The position numbers were made by a program, and so were the translations under genes. Source: Balanoglossus misakiensis (Eukaryota > Hemichordata). From it: DNA of 64,000 nt. The number at the start of each line of letters is the position of its first letter. Positions within the stretch are counted from its first letter, which is position 1. Below, piece by piece: positions 49,701 to 63,100 of the stretch. The stretch lies in contig CM082582.2 in NCBI GenBank assembly GCA_040954595.2, positions 5,084,001 through 5,148,000 of the forward strand, written 5' to 3'. The notes beneath the pieces are model-generated. The model was not told the origin of the DNA, searched no databases, and was given only the letters and a program-made list of their open reading frames with translations.

Positions 49701-50600
49701 GTATGCGTGGCAACCGTGCCGTGACATTTATACACGGTCGCTCGAAATATCGGTCTTCTCACTGTCTTCCAGGCAGGCCTGTTTAATTTGAGGTGATTCC
49801 TAACGCAGAGAAGCCGAACAAACTCGACTCGTGATCCGGGAGCTGGAAGCAAATGATACGTACAGCCCCTGTCCCGCACCACAGATATCCATCGTGGATT
49901 TATCTTCAAGTATTAAACTGCGTTATTTGATTAGTTTTTCTTAGCCACAATGATATTTGAATTCCACCCTGGTTGTAGGGACACTCGACACGTGCACTAT
50001 TCAATAATCGAAATATAAATGTGGCCCATTAAGATACTCCATAACCATTATTATTTTAACACGGTGATCTTGCCGTGGCTGTCTCTCCCCTCATTGGGTA
50101 TAAATGATAGCACCGTGCGTGTGCCGTTCATTTATTGCTCCTCGGCCTCTCCACAATACGGACGCACTTCTCGACATTTGTGCGGGTACTGTACTGATGA
50201 TCCGGCTTTTATGATCCTAGCCTAGAAATATCACGCCGCATAAAGTGTCGTGAGTGTCGGATCTTCCTCGAAGCTACCTTTATTTTCTCATACTCCTAAA
50301 CAGTTCTGAGTAATACTAATAATATAAGAACGGTGATACACCACCACGATGTTTACGTACGTAGCCAGTCCCGCGTTGTTTATTATTTTTCAATTGTTTT
50401 CGAGGATATGTTTTCTGATGCTCATAATTCGGTTTCAACATTTTTTTAATAAAAGAAGGCCGTAGATCCAGCCCCCAAACAGAATAATACTGCTTATTTT
50501 TTCGCTTTTGGGGCGAATAACAGAGTTTTTTCATAAGTAAAATCGCAACCCGATGAACATACACCCTGTGGTTTCTTAGGTGATTGTATTCCACGTGGAA
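46800..50600. other. Intergenic CpG-rich stretch upstream of CBFB
   Basis: CpG dinucleotides become frequent from about 46.8 kb (GGGCGCGCTCGCCGGGG near 46887) and stay common to the CBFB promoter. Several open frames of 60-120 codons occur here, but none resembles a known protein or has matching splice sites. It may hold enhancers, an upstream promoter or a non-coding RNA; none of these can be shown from sequence alone. Confidence 0.5.
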
Positions 50601-50689
50601 ATTATAATAACAAAGCAGTCACGAGCCTTTTATGGTGGTGACTACTTCCGAGAATTGCCGAACACTCACTTGTTTACATTTTCGCAAAT

Positions 50690-50966
50690 CTTCGGAAACC
50701 AATCACAGCGGCTGACGTCGATTCCGAACAATACGAGTGGGAGACTTCCTAATTAGGAAAGTATCGTAATAACTCGTGCTTGTTTATTCATGCAGCATAA
50801 CCAATCACACCAGCCAATGTGATTTAAGGGGCGGGGCCTGAGAATTACATGAACTCGCGTTTGGCATGAATGGACACACTGACCGCACGGCGATGTCACT
50901 CTAGTAGTTCCCACACAGCGCTCACCTAGTAGTTTTTTTAAAATTGCGTATTGTGGAGTACACACC
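50690..50966 (+). promoter_or_regulatory. CBFB: CBFB proximal promoter
   Basis: CCAAT boxes lie at 50699-50703, 50801-50805 and 50814-50818, followed by a GC box, GGGGCGGGGCC, at 50828-50838. The CBFB start codon is about 130 bp further on. No TATA box is evident. The order and spacing fit a broad CpG-type promoter. Confidence 0.6.
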
Positions 50967-53900
50967 ATGCCGAGGGTAGTGCCCAACCAGAAGGAGAAAT
51001 TCGAGAGCGACGAGCTCTTCAGGAAACTGAGTCGCGAATGCGAGGTAAGTGCGCGGCGGTGTGTGTGGAGTAAACCCGTTCCTGCTATCGCGGCTCGCTC
51101 GGGGATTTCTGCTGCGAAACCCGGAAGTGGGGGTTCGATCGCTCCGTGGAGTTGTGTACTTCTGCTGCAGCAACGTTTATTACGGTATACACGGTGTCAG
51201 AGACGACGATCGCACCGCCTCAGAATGTGCTGACAACTCACATCTCTGCTCTCGCTCGCAGGTCAAGTATACAGCTTTCAGGGACAGGTCACTTGAAGAA
51301 AGGCAAGTTCGGTTTCAGACGGCGTGCAGAGAAGGGCATTCGGAGTTGGTAAGTAGCGCCTTCTTCTGATTCCTTCCGTCAGCCTCACCCCGTAGAGTGA
51401 CACATAACTCGTGTGAATCACCCCGTCAACTCAGTGATTATTCGCGCCACCTCATCGAAATACCGTTATGTCAACAAATTACCCGCTATTAGTTCTAATT
51501 CGCAACTCTGTGTTTTTTTTATTTTGCCTCCCATCCCAGGCCTTCACTGCAACGGGTACAAATTTACATTTACAGTTCGCGTCCAACGCATGGAGTGACA
51601 ACAAAGCAGACAAAATCCCGACCAAAGAATTTGTAGATTTTGATAAGGAGGTGGGGAAGGTAAGCTATATGGACAGAAACTGGACAAGGGTTGGCCTTGG
51701 TTGAATTTATTTTCTACATAGTTATCAGCTTCAGTCCCGTGCCTCTGGGCGAGGAAAACTTAGTGTTTCAGGTATGGACGTTTGTTAGTGTAGGCGTTAT
51801 GAGAGAGAGGGAGAGGGGGAGGGGGGGGAGAGAGGGGAGAAGCCTTCATCTTGCGCTTACAGTTACACGCGAGAACTTTCTCATATGGTCGATGCCAGGG
51901 CCTATGTGGGTTGTTGTGTGTGTGGCAATTCTCCATGTATGTTTTATGAGTGTACCACAATGGCCGGGTGCCTACAGGTGTTGTTTGATGTGAAGCGAAC
52001 AGAGTAAAGATTGTAAACACGCCAAAAAACGTGCGCGGTTCTGAGTGATCTTCCTGTGCGGACTGTGGGTCAGCGACCTCCACCAAGACCACATGAATTG
52101 TTGTGCCATTATTCACCACGTACGGAGCTTGGCTTGGGCTCTGCAGCACACTTGTGTTCCGCTGACCCAACCTTCCGTGCTCATCACCGACGCGACACGT
52201 TGCCAATTCCTTCGCCCGCGTCGCTTTCTCCACAGTCACCATGACGATTTAGAATCGCTCGCTTCCCTCCTCCTCCTCCAGATCGATTTTAACGATTTCC
52301 CCTATCGATACAATTGACCGCGCCGATCAATATCTCACCGGTTTTGGTGCCACACGGCGAATCTATCTCTCCCCCCACTGCTTTAGTCAACTGCTTGGCA
52401 TTTCGCGATCTTCAGCAAATCGATATATTCAATATCTTTCCCCCATAAGCTTACAGGTGAAAGAAGAACCGGAGACGGACGTCCGGTCCCCTGTGCTTCA
52501 AAACGCCAACTGCCCGTCCAACCTTGGGCTCGTCATGTCGCTGTATATTGTGCCGAGCGCAGCAACCATTGTTTCCAGAAATACGGGTTTCCTTGTGAAC
52601 CAGCTTATTGATTCATAATTCCGCGCTTACTTCATCACTTTTTATAGCGCAGGCCGCGGCAACGTCGCGAAGTCCTCCGTCGGTCAATGCGAAAACAATC
52701 ATGGCGTTTCAGAAATTGATTCAATGGTGGCACGCAGCCAACATCGACCCGGCCCCATTTCCAGCTTCCTCTGACTCTGTCTCTCTCTGACAAGCCCAGT
52801 ATTCTGCGACATTTTTATCGCGTGAAACCTCTAATATGAATTCTGTAACATTGGTTTGTCATCAGAAACTTAGTTAAGAAATACTAGGTTTGTTTGTCAT
52901 CGAGGGAAAAAGGCAGTCACCACGCGGCACCCAAAGGAATCCCGCACGCGAAACGAGACGAGGCCGGATACACGAAACGGTCACGCAAAACCCCGCGCAA
53001 TGTAGGTTTGTTTCCAAGAAATATCACGACATGACAGCGAACGAAAACAGAAAGCGCATACTGTGCAATTATTGCAGTGGGCCGTACTTTGTTTTAATCA
53101 CCCTTGTAACTGGTAACTCACTTTTTATACGACGATTGTCAGATGTAAAAATGGTAGTCGAAGCTCTTACTCGGGAGGTGAGCTAAACGACGAGCGAGAC
53201 CTTGGTGCTATCGGAGTTCGATATCTCCATGTTCGCCAAATCCAGCAACGTCAGAATTTCTGGATGTCGTCCAAAAAAAAGTAGCACGCCGCCTCTCACG
53301 TCACGTTTAGCTGCTCGACTCGCGAAGTTTATCGTTCACAGCGATTCGAATCTCAAATCGACAGAGACCGTAACAGATGGGGAAAAGGGCGGAAAACCAG
53401 GGGCTTTGATTGCGCCTAATGTTCTGCCGGACACGCAAAAATCGCAGTTGACAACGCTTATTATGCGGATCGCATTAAAACGCAGCATATCGTTGTTTTT
53501 AGTTGTTGAAATTATTATTAGTTTTGCGTAAAACTATCAGGAAAATGTTTTTAAGAGAACGGACACATGACGTAGGTTACAACTTTGCGGGCTTTTCCGA
53601 GACGCATGCATCGGGCAACCTTGTTTCATACGTACATGCCGACTGCCGACTGTAGATATGAAGCTTATTAATAATGCAGAAATCATTTTATGAAGTTTTC
53701 ATCAAATGCTGATTAGAAAATTGTTAAACAATCGATTTGTCCTTAAAGCCCGATTAAACTTTCAGGTCTCTTTGTGAACAAGCATGTCCCGAAACTGGGG
53801 CGATACTAACGTTCTCTTTCAAGAATGCAAGGCGATTGGAAAGGATGTTGTGAGAAAGTGATGAAGATAGTCATCGGTTTTCAAGAACCGTTTAAACATT

Positions 53901-56900
53901 TCTGTACAAGTCGCTCTTTTTTATTTGTGAAAAACGACATTCCCATAAATTGTACATTGAGGTCGCTTTCTTATAATAATTGTGAAGATAACTGAATTTG
54001 CGGCCGTTTTTTTACAAAATCTTGCACATCGTAAGATGGACCAATTGAGAATGTCGGACTTTATATAGATAGGATACAAGTCACGGTCTGCCCACCTGAG
54101 ATCAACATTTCGTCGTGCGTTTTTTTTCTCGATTTTCTGTTGAAAATTTTGAAAATCATTTCATCAAATGAAATCGGTAAAGAGGCTAAAATCAATCAAG
54201 TTGTGGAGATGCATAAGTGATGTCGGTTCGCGCGTTTCCTAGGTCGGACCTTCGGTCACATCCAAATCGCAAGTCACCAACTGCAAAAAAAAGAATGAGA
54301 CAATAGTAGAAATCTAGTTCTCATGGCGGCTTTTCTTTAGTATTTTTGTAACTTTCCCGGTGACATGTTTGTAGCTTTGTACGGCAAAGAGTTCGGTGTC
54401 CACGCATCCATTAAGAGCAGCTGTATAACGCGACATGTCCGTGCAGCCTAAAAAAATTCTACGCGTGGTGGCAGAGAAGTGCCGATAGATGCGACATTAC
54501 ACGGCTTCTTCGTCGTAAAATGTCAACTTGCTAAACTAGATTGTCAACATTTTGTATTTACTTCTCTTTCTAATTTTGATGAGATAAATCAAAAAGCGGC
54601 GAGTTCAAGACAGATCAGAACAGTTTTTGTCGGCGTAGGCTAGATAAGCAAAATGGGGGACATTTTCCGGGAGTGTCGAACTCATAACCAACTCATCGAT
54701 CGAACCACTAGAATGGTTAAGTTACCGACATAAACGACTTAATTTTACGATGACTGTGGGTCGGTAGTTTTACCAACAATTTGAGAATTTCGCATAAAGT
54801 TAAAAGATGATATAAAGTTGATAGAAAAATGATCGATCTGGGGTGTCCTTTTAAAACGACAGCAAAAACGTGAAGACCAGCGTAATTACTGAGCTGCCGG
54901 TGGTTGTCACTAACCGACGAAGGAAATCTGTGTAGTGTGCGTTTCGCAAAATGGCATGTGAAAATGGAACTGAACAAATGTGCAAAAGAAAAAATAAATA
55001 AATACCAATTGAAGAGGGAGAAATCTTGTTCTTGAAGGTGTGTGTGTTGAGAAATTTAGCTTGTAAAAGCGCCGCAGTTCACTAAAAATGCAGGAGTCCG
55101 TTGTTTTCCATGGCATCGACTCGACAACAGATATTCACGGGCACTGCGGCTGCTGCCATGCCCTTTCGCGTTGGAATTGTCGCGCTAAGAAAAGCAAACA
55201 CGACCGACCAAGTTTAGAATTTGGCATCGTCAAGTCGGCACATACCACAAAGCATCGAAAAAATGACGCTTAATCAAAGAAAACCAACATATTTTCATCT
55301 GGTGATCTTTTGTCGGGCTTGAGAAGGCTTCGTGGCCTCGGGTGCGCCTAGCCTTGTGTAGGTGAGACCACGCGAATCGTGCCGGGAAGACAAGCGGCGG
55401 TCTGAAACACCACAAACGAAATCATTTAATACGTTGTACCGTTTCCAAGAAAACGGTTGTTCAAGGCAGTGTCACCCCACTCAGAAGGTAAAAAAAAATC
55501 GTACAGAAACGCACGGATTTTCCCCCCACCAAGATGTTAGCGGAACTGAGACTATCGAGAGATGTAATCTCTCTCTTCTCGAACCCGCAGGACTGTCGCG
55601 GTGGCGCTGATAATCTTTATTCCGATACACGTGTTTTAAACGTAATAAAATGTACGTAGGGTGCGTGGAAATCTGGATACTTGATAGATAAAATTAAATC
55701 GCCGAACCAGTCTTTCTCGGATCAATTCATTGCTTAGATAAATCACAGCACAGTGTAAGGTATTTGAACCAATATGGCAAAGGTAACGTCAGCATTCGCG
55801 AATTTCAATAACTGCTCGGCATGGCTTTCGAAGGGTGGTATCGGGAGGTATCGTGAAGGCGTAAAAGGGACAAAAAACATTATTGAAAAGTAATATTCTG
55901 CCGTTTGAACAAAATGACAAGAGCATTTTTTGAAAATAGGATGTTGTATCACCGGTGCCTCTGTTGGTCGGCGCCTACGCCCGTTTAAAAACCAACCTTT
56001 AGAAATCCGCCGGCGAACTTTCATAAGCTCTATGGCAACAGATATGATACTGACACTATCGTCTTATTGTCTAGTTAACCAAATCTTCATTTACCTTACT
56101 CTGTAAAATATCGTAGAAACGTGATAATTGTGTCGATAAAAATGTGTGTATGAACTGATCCTGTTCGCTGCGTTTAAATGTATCGGCTGAACGTGAGAAG
56201 ACAGAAACCTCTATATGTGGTCGGAAATCAACGGGTTCTGACTTTCCTCCGATCCAAAAAAAAATGCTGAAAAACGACAATTCGAGGTAAAAATGCCGCG
56301 AATTGAACTATTTTGGTCTCAAATCTTCAGCCTTTTCCAAATTTAATCAGCACTGAAGATTAATCCACAGAAAACGATCTGCTTCCAGGATGTTTGCTGA
56401 CGATATTAACTACTGCAGTTCTCTGCCATGGATATATTATCTAGAGACACAGCCATGAATAACCTGTACAGGTCCAAAAGCGCACCTCATAACGTTTGCC
56501 AAAGAAAAACTCAATGCAACGTTGGCACACTTTAAAAAACATATGGGCTCCCCCTTTTCACAGGAAGGTTCATTTATCACCTTATTAAAAAGACAGATTT
56601 CACTTTAAGCTAGTATAATACAGGTACTATTAAAAAATCATCAAATTTACAAAATATGAACTTTATTGTTCCAAGGTTCAAACGTACTGGCATCGTTTTG
56701 GCTTTTAAAACGTTTATGGTTTACAGAAAAAAAATATAAAATCGAGGGCTTATTTATTTATGTACAGGTCTTCAAAAGTGAGTCTGATGTACACCAGTAA
56801 TTATGTGTGATCTGTGGTAATTCACAAGACTGTTTTGTTCAGATATATGACTATTTACAATGCAATGTCACACTGTGTCAACTATGCTGCATTCATGGAC

Positions 56901-59900
56901 GGCCACACCAAAACTCACATACTTATCCCGTGACTTGTCGTCCGAGGTCTGACAAAGTGGGCAATGGCTTTGACTGTTTCCATCCTTCTGAGTGGTCACC
57001 TGAGTCAAGTTTCCGGTGGAATTGCGTGTGGGGGTGTCGTGGTGAATCTTTGTGGACGTGTGTGTTTGTACGAATGTGTACATGGACGTGTTTGTGTGTT
57101 TAAACTGTATGTTGAAACACACAGAGTGACTATCAAAAATGGCAGTATGGTACACGCAATCCAGTTTTCGACAGTGCAACAGAAAATGTCCTTCTGGTTG
57201 GAAGTAAATTGATTTCAGAAAACCAAAATGTCCTAATTTTGAGCAGTTTCTGTGAAGAACTTGCATGTTTGAGAGCATGATGTGTAAATATCGCCACACA
57301 CAAATCATGTTGTCATGTTTCTATCAAGTCTAGTTTTTCAATCATTGATCCAATATCTACATACATGATAGATCTGCAATTGACAGAATTCTGTGAAAAT
57401 CAGATTTTTTTTCATTAATTCATGCACAGAAAGAGTAAAAATAAAACAAATTTGAAATTTAGCCAATTGGTAGAAGGTATTAGACAATATCCTGATGATT
57501 TAACGGATATGCACATTTTGTAGCAAAAATTTGTTTCAATGAAGTCACCTTCTGTGCTGCCATATTTGATGGAAATTATAATAAATTTCATTTTTCACAA
57601 AGTCGAATCAGGTTTTCTAGTATTGTGAAGTGTTGTGTGGTCAGTTTTCCTTCTAAATGTGTGTATATTCATAGTAGAAGAAAGAGGCACGTCTTGTTAA
57701 ATTATTAGGAATGGAAATTTTGTGTACGACAAGATTTCTGAATTTTCAAAACTTGCATATTAATTCTGAATGTACATTCTGCAAAGACAGTGCAGCATAG
57801 CTGTATGATACCTGAAGCATTGAACCAAAGGACTTTTGGAATGGTCAGACATCAGTTTTGATTTCAGTTTCAGAACAACTCAAATAATCTGAAAGAATGT
57901 ACATTAATTTTGATTGTTTCTTTTTTTTTAACGACAATAGGTTCATTTAAGGTCGCAGTTCATCCTCAATGGAGTGTGTGTTGTGTTCCGAGGTTGGGTG
58001 GATCTCGACAGATTGGACGGAGTCGCGTGTTTGGAGTTTGACTCCGAAAGAGCACAGGTAAAGAATCCATTTACTTCTGTTTCGTTCATAATTCAAGAAA
58101 AGGTGTGCTTTGTTAGTTTTTTCTCTCATTTCAAATTTCACTTCATGTCAACTTAAAATGGTTGCCGGAGTCAACATGGGTCTCTCCCAGTGGCCGATAT
58201 GAAATTCTGGTTCGACGAAATGTTGTTTGTAACACTGTGTTGTCATGACATGTGACTAATTGACAAATTCAGATCAGAAATTGATCGATTTCAAACTTGT
58301 GTACAAAAACATCACCCTGTTATCATTTAGTGAGGATCGTGACACAAGGGGCAGACAGAGACAAATCTCTCCGCGTATGTGAAGGAATTCAGAAAGTCCA
58401 AGGACGCTGCGCCTTCTTTGTCCAGGGTTATACACGTTTAACACAAGCCCCCTTTCTCTCACTTGTGCTGGAGTTATTCTGCTTTCAATCAATCACACAT
58501 AGCTGAAATCGCACTCAAATCAAATTTCCAACCCAATGAAATGAATATAAATTAAGAAGTATTAGAAGTGTAAATCTGCACTGATTTGCCTGGTAGTTGT
58601 AATAAATCTGTGAAATTGTGTTTGAAATTTATGTCAAATGTCATGCTTCATAAATTTACAATTGAACAGTGTTTCTAACAATCAACATTTGTAAAATAAG
58701 TGTTTATTATCTGCAATCAAAGTGATTATAGTCAGTGATTACAAATTAGCTGTAAAATCCAAATTTGTTTTAGTGAGACAAAGGCCCGGGATAGTTTGAA
58801 AACTACAAATGACTTTGTAGAAATGCTAATCACAGAATATTTATCATCATTTTGTACACCAGTAAAGGTGTTGTTTTCTTTCATTGATAATTATAAAACT
58901 CAGTTTTGGCTAAAAGTGGTGTAAAACCTGTTGATTAAGTGAGATTGAACCGATAGGTGTGATGAGAATGGCGAAATATTGAAAGATATATTTGAGATTG
59001 ACATTTTGTCGAAGCTCCAGTTCTAGAGACATGATCATGGTGCATGGATGGTGACGAATTTTGTGTCATTGTGAACTGTTTTTTTTAACTGACAAGCATG
59101 GCCAAATTTCAAACACAGATGTGATTTCTGCTTGGATGAATTATCTCTTGTTTTTATGATCGACAAAGCAGTGGATGAGGGTGCAGTAACAGATGTTAAC
59201 AAAATGACTAACATAGATATTATTAAGAGGTAGAATAGGTCAACAGTACAGTACAGTGAAATACGAACTGAAAAAATAATAATTTTTAGGACATTTTGTC
59301 ATATTTGTCAATAAAAAAAAAAAAAAAAGCATTTTCATAGAATTTTGGTTTAAATTAAACTGAAATTAAACTGTTAAATTTGCTACATCAGTACCATCAC
59401 TTTTTTATTATCAATTTGAAAATGAACAGTCCATCAACTCATTTGAATTTTGTTGAATTTTGACTGTTTTACCGTAATACACTCATATTCGTATATCAGT
59501 CAGAAAAATGTCTGAAGGCTTCCAAGAAAAATCATGTTACGACACCACAAACTGTGAATATTTGAAGGCCATTTGCACTTTAGTGGGTGAAAATCATTCA
59601 GGATTCATTTCTTGGAAAAGAATGTAAACAGAATGGTTGCCTTCAGCAGTACTTGGAAATAGAAAGTCTAGGTCGCTTGTTCCTTTTCACATAAATGTGT
59701 CAGGGGGAAAAAAGTTGACAATTGAAAGAAATGAATGATAACCTTGACTCTGAGATCGAATTGGGACGTGTACTTTGCTAGCTGGCAATTTATTTGATTG
59801 ACTTTGACCTGAAAACCAGTCGGTGGTGACTGAAATCAAGTCACTATGTCAGCCATGTTGGATTTTTTTTTCCTATCAGACAAAAACAGAAATGTGATTT

Positions 59901-60144
59901 GTCTGTGCATGTAAACGCAACACCCGCTGTTTTGTGAAATTTGACTTCAATGCAGGAACGCAACACTGTATTAGACATCATTGTCTTTTATCAATCTGTT
60001 TGTGGATTTCATTTGGGGATTCAGGTTGAAGATGCGGTGATGAGGGAGTCCTTAGAACAGACACAGAGGCGACTTCGGGAATTTGAAGAAAGGCAAAGAT
60101 TACATCGAGAAGAGTTGGAGCGACGAGCGGAAGCAGAGGCAGAA
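50967..60144 (+). CDS. CBFB: CBFB: core-binding factor beta, RUNX partner (five exons; last exon not found)
   Basis: CBFB binds the Runt domain of RUNX transcription factors and strengthens their DNA binding without touching DNA itself. Exons: 50967-51044, 51262-51348, 51540-51659, 57941-58057 and 60025-60144, all in phase 0, giving 174 residues (human protein 182). It starts MPRVVPNQKEKF, like the vertebrate protein. Conserved blocks are SRECE/VKYTAFRDRS, ATGTNLHLQF (Gly61, known in mammals to matter for RUNX binding), ILNGVCVVFRGWVDLDRLDG (Asn105, equivalent to mammalian Asn104) and CLEFDSERAQ. Exon 5 encodes the Arg/Glu-rich helix (LREFEERQRLHREELERR), ends AEAEAE and runs about nine residues beyond the human exon 5 boundary. 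It ends in a strong donor (GTAAGT), so at least one further exon is needed. Intron 3 is long (51660-57940). The start was chosen by homology; the first intron is only 217 bp. Confidence 0.95.
51660..57940 (+). other. CBFB: CBFB intron 3
   Basis: A 6.3-kb intron. Its first 4 kb is CpG-rich, unlike the later AT-rich part. A GA/GGGGA tract lies at 51801-51842. Long open frames here (up to 160 codons on the minus strand at 51760-52242) are not recognisable proteins. No repeat family from the RELCH/PIGN region was seen. Confidence 0.75.
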
Positions 60145-63100
60145 GTAAGTTATTCATTTCCGGAACGAAAAGGATAAACTGTTTGTTTTTCTTTTAAAAG
60201 ACACAACACCACAACGGTTGTGAAATATTGTCAATATTTAGGTTTTTATACAGGTAAGGGATGGATTCCCTTGGTTTAGATGGTTGGGTGTCATTACAGC
60301 ATGGAGGCTGCATGATGTTGATCAAATTTGCATATCTAGGGTGCGGATAGGTCTCCAAGTTGGAGATGAGAAAGACACAGTGAATTATTGATGATTTTTT
60401 TTACCAGGGTTTGTCAACCCAGTTATGTTGTCATTTTTCTTTTCTTTTCTCATACTGTGAAGGTTTTTTTGTTTTGTTGTTGATGTACAGTAAGTTTGTG
60501 ATTGACTTTTATTTTCAGAATCAGCTGTAATCTTTTTTTTTTAAGTTTTATTTTAATTTGAACAAAAGCATCAATTTTTTTAAAAAGCAGGGTGTGTCAG
60601 GGACTTGGACGGACTGACTTTGATTTGAGATCCATTGTTTAGTTATTTTTAAGTTAAGTGGCGTTCAAATGCTGCTCGCAGAAGTGTTGGTATGTGATGA
60701 AATGAAAGGCCGTAACTAATGAGTCGTACGGATACTGGGTGTCCTTCACAACTTCCTGTGCAACTTTCAAGTGTTCTGACCGGTGTTCAAAAAAAAAGTG
60801 GACAAGACAATGCCTGTCATATAACTGGTCTGACTGTCTCCAGCTCATCCCTCAAAACCTGGACCCTGATACAACCATACATAACTACCAACCTGACTTA
60901 ACTACTTAACTTAATGTTTGGTAACAACAGAAAATCGATCAGACATTTTGAGATAGCTATACTGAGTAATGTTCAGTCGATCTTATTTATCATCAAATGC
61001 AGAGTTTTCTTATGATTTATGTAGGAGAATGGCTATTTTTATGTTAATTAACTGTATTCTAGTTTTGTAAGAAATCTTTTGTAAATATAAGAAGGTGAAC
61101 AGATGACGTGAGCTGTGTCATTTCTTGGTGGCATTTGAAGTACATACGTTTGCCCTAGATTTGTCGAGAGTTCAGAAAAAAACGTATGAATGATCCGTGA
61201 ATGTTGTAGTGCGTCTCGTTTGTTCTTGAACTCTGCCATTTTAGAAATGATAGTCTGCACGTTCAAATACCTGTTGACCCCTTTCTGTCTTCTAATCACA
61301 AATGCACACACTCATGTCAAATTTTAAAATTGCCATTTTAAGTCAATTTTTATTGGTTTTCAAACAATTTCGTATCATTGATATATATTCCAGTTCAGAC
61401 TGTATATCATAGTAGATTTGAAAAAAAAACAAAAACCAGATTTTAAAGACATATAGTGTCTGAATTTTTTGGAATGAACAAGTTATCCATTTGCATTGTT
61501 AAGTATAAATACATAATCTGTTTGTGGACAACTTCTTCATTGAAAAATATTGCATCTTTGTGAAAGCACACACACAAAGATCTCAAAATCTAAAATGTCT
61601 AAAAGACAAGATGTGCATTTTAATACTGAAAAACATTTGAAGTTTGAGTCTCAAATTCTGATTGCTATCCTCTTAGAACTTTCATTTGTGGCTGTGATGA
61701 ATATAGGCACTGAAAATTCTAAGCTAACCTGCAATATACATGCAGAGTTCAGGGATGTTAATTATAATAAAAAAAACATGAGCATATGGTCCCTGCCATG
61801 TCACGTGAGGGAAGCAGCAAGCTGGGAGCTTTTTCCCCCATGATTCAAATTTCAATAAGTTGATGAAGCCCTAAAATGCAATTTCCATCACATTTTTGTC
61901 TGTTTTTGTTTGTGAAAAATTATTCAAATTATACATGGTGACAATGATTTTGCACATTTGTCAAAAAATCAGTCCAACTGAACTTTTTCCCCTTGAACAG
62001 GATAAAACCAACTAAACTTCATGTATAGATCAATTCTTTCAAGAAAATATCATATTAGACACTATTTCCACTTGAAAGAAATTCTGTCTTTTGTCATATG
62101 ATAGAGTTGAATAGTTTTAAGAAGCTGTATTTTAATACATAATAAATGTATGTAAGTCATGGCAAAAGAAAACAAGAAAGAGAAAATTTAAACTACTTTA
62201 TAATATATTATTCAAACAGGTGATTATTTTTAGATATCAAATTTTCTCTTAGGACTTTTGAAAAAAAATACAGGTAATATTTGGCTAAAGCATTCAACAT
62301 TGATGAAACTTGTCACTGTCTGCCAGGTATTGGCCACGCTCCAGTGCACCACATTAAATTTTACCAGCAGAACAAGATTTGTGTCCAAATGATGCTAGTC
62401 TCATGGTTTGGCAAGCAGAAAATTGATGAAGTCGATCACAACACAAGAAAGACTGCAGTGATATACATGCATGGTTTCAACCTCACTTGACCTGTTTGAA
62501 TTTTGTTTTGCTGATTCAGAAGAAAACTCATTTGATTAAAACTAACCCACTTTGCTGGAATGAATGTGGTGGTGCTGAGGACAGTGGCTACAAACAAACA
62601 GATAATTAGCATACACAAATTGTTGCTTCAGCAGGTGTGACACTTTTACCAGAGAGGGGGGGGGGGGGTTCTTTTCTTGTGAAATGAGACCAGTAGTTAT
62701 AGTTTTAGAGAATGATATTGGCCACAGGTGTACATGTATCTCTGTGGGGGGTCTAACATTACCTCCAAGAAACAAAATAGCAGTCACCTGCATTGTAGCA
62801 TTTATACATTGTTATCTGTTGTTTGCCATACACTTTCCCCAACCCACACACACTTTCACTTCCTACAGAGGTTAAACAAAAAAAAACATTTATTGTTTAA
62901 TTGCTTGATTGAAATGGAGTGATTTCTGTTTCTGAAGAGCACTGCAGCCTTGTTTTTCATTTTGTCCATTTTCAGAAAAACGTATAAATGTATATGATTT
63001 GAGTAACTATTTGGAAGTCTTCAAAACTTTTCACGTCATTTCTTTTACGTCAATTTTCACATGAGGTTAGAATCTTCAGCTTTGATGAGTCCAGTTGTGG

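Noticed and set aside
51760-52242. 160-codon open frame on the minus strand in CBFB intron 3
   Set aside because: It matches no known protein, includes low-complexity proline and serine runs read from the GA tract, and lies in CpG-rich DNA where stop codons are rarer.
60521-60532. Tiny terminal CBFB exon AATCAGCTGTAA after TTTTATTTTCAG
   Set aside because: The phase works and would add Asn-Gln-Leu-stop, but three residues give no homology support and similar sites occur elsewhere in the region.
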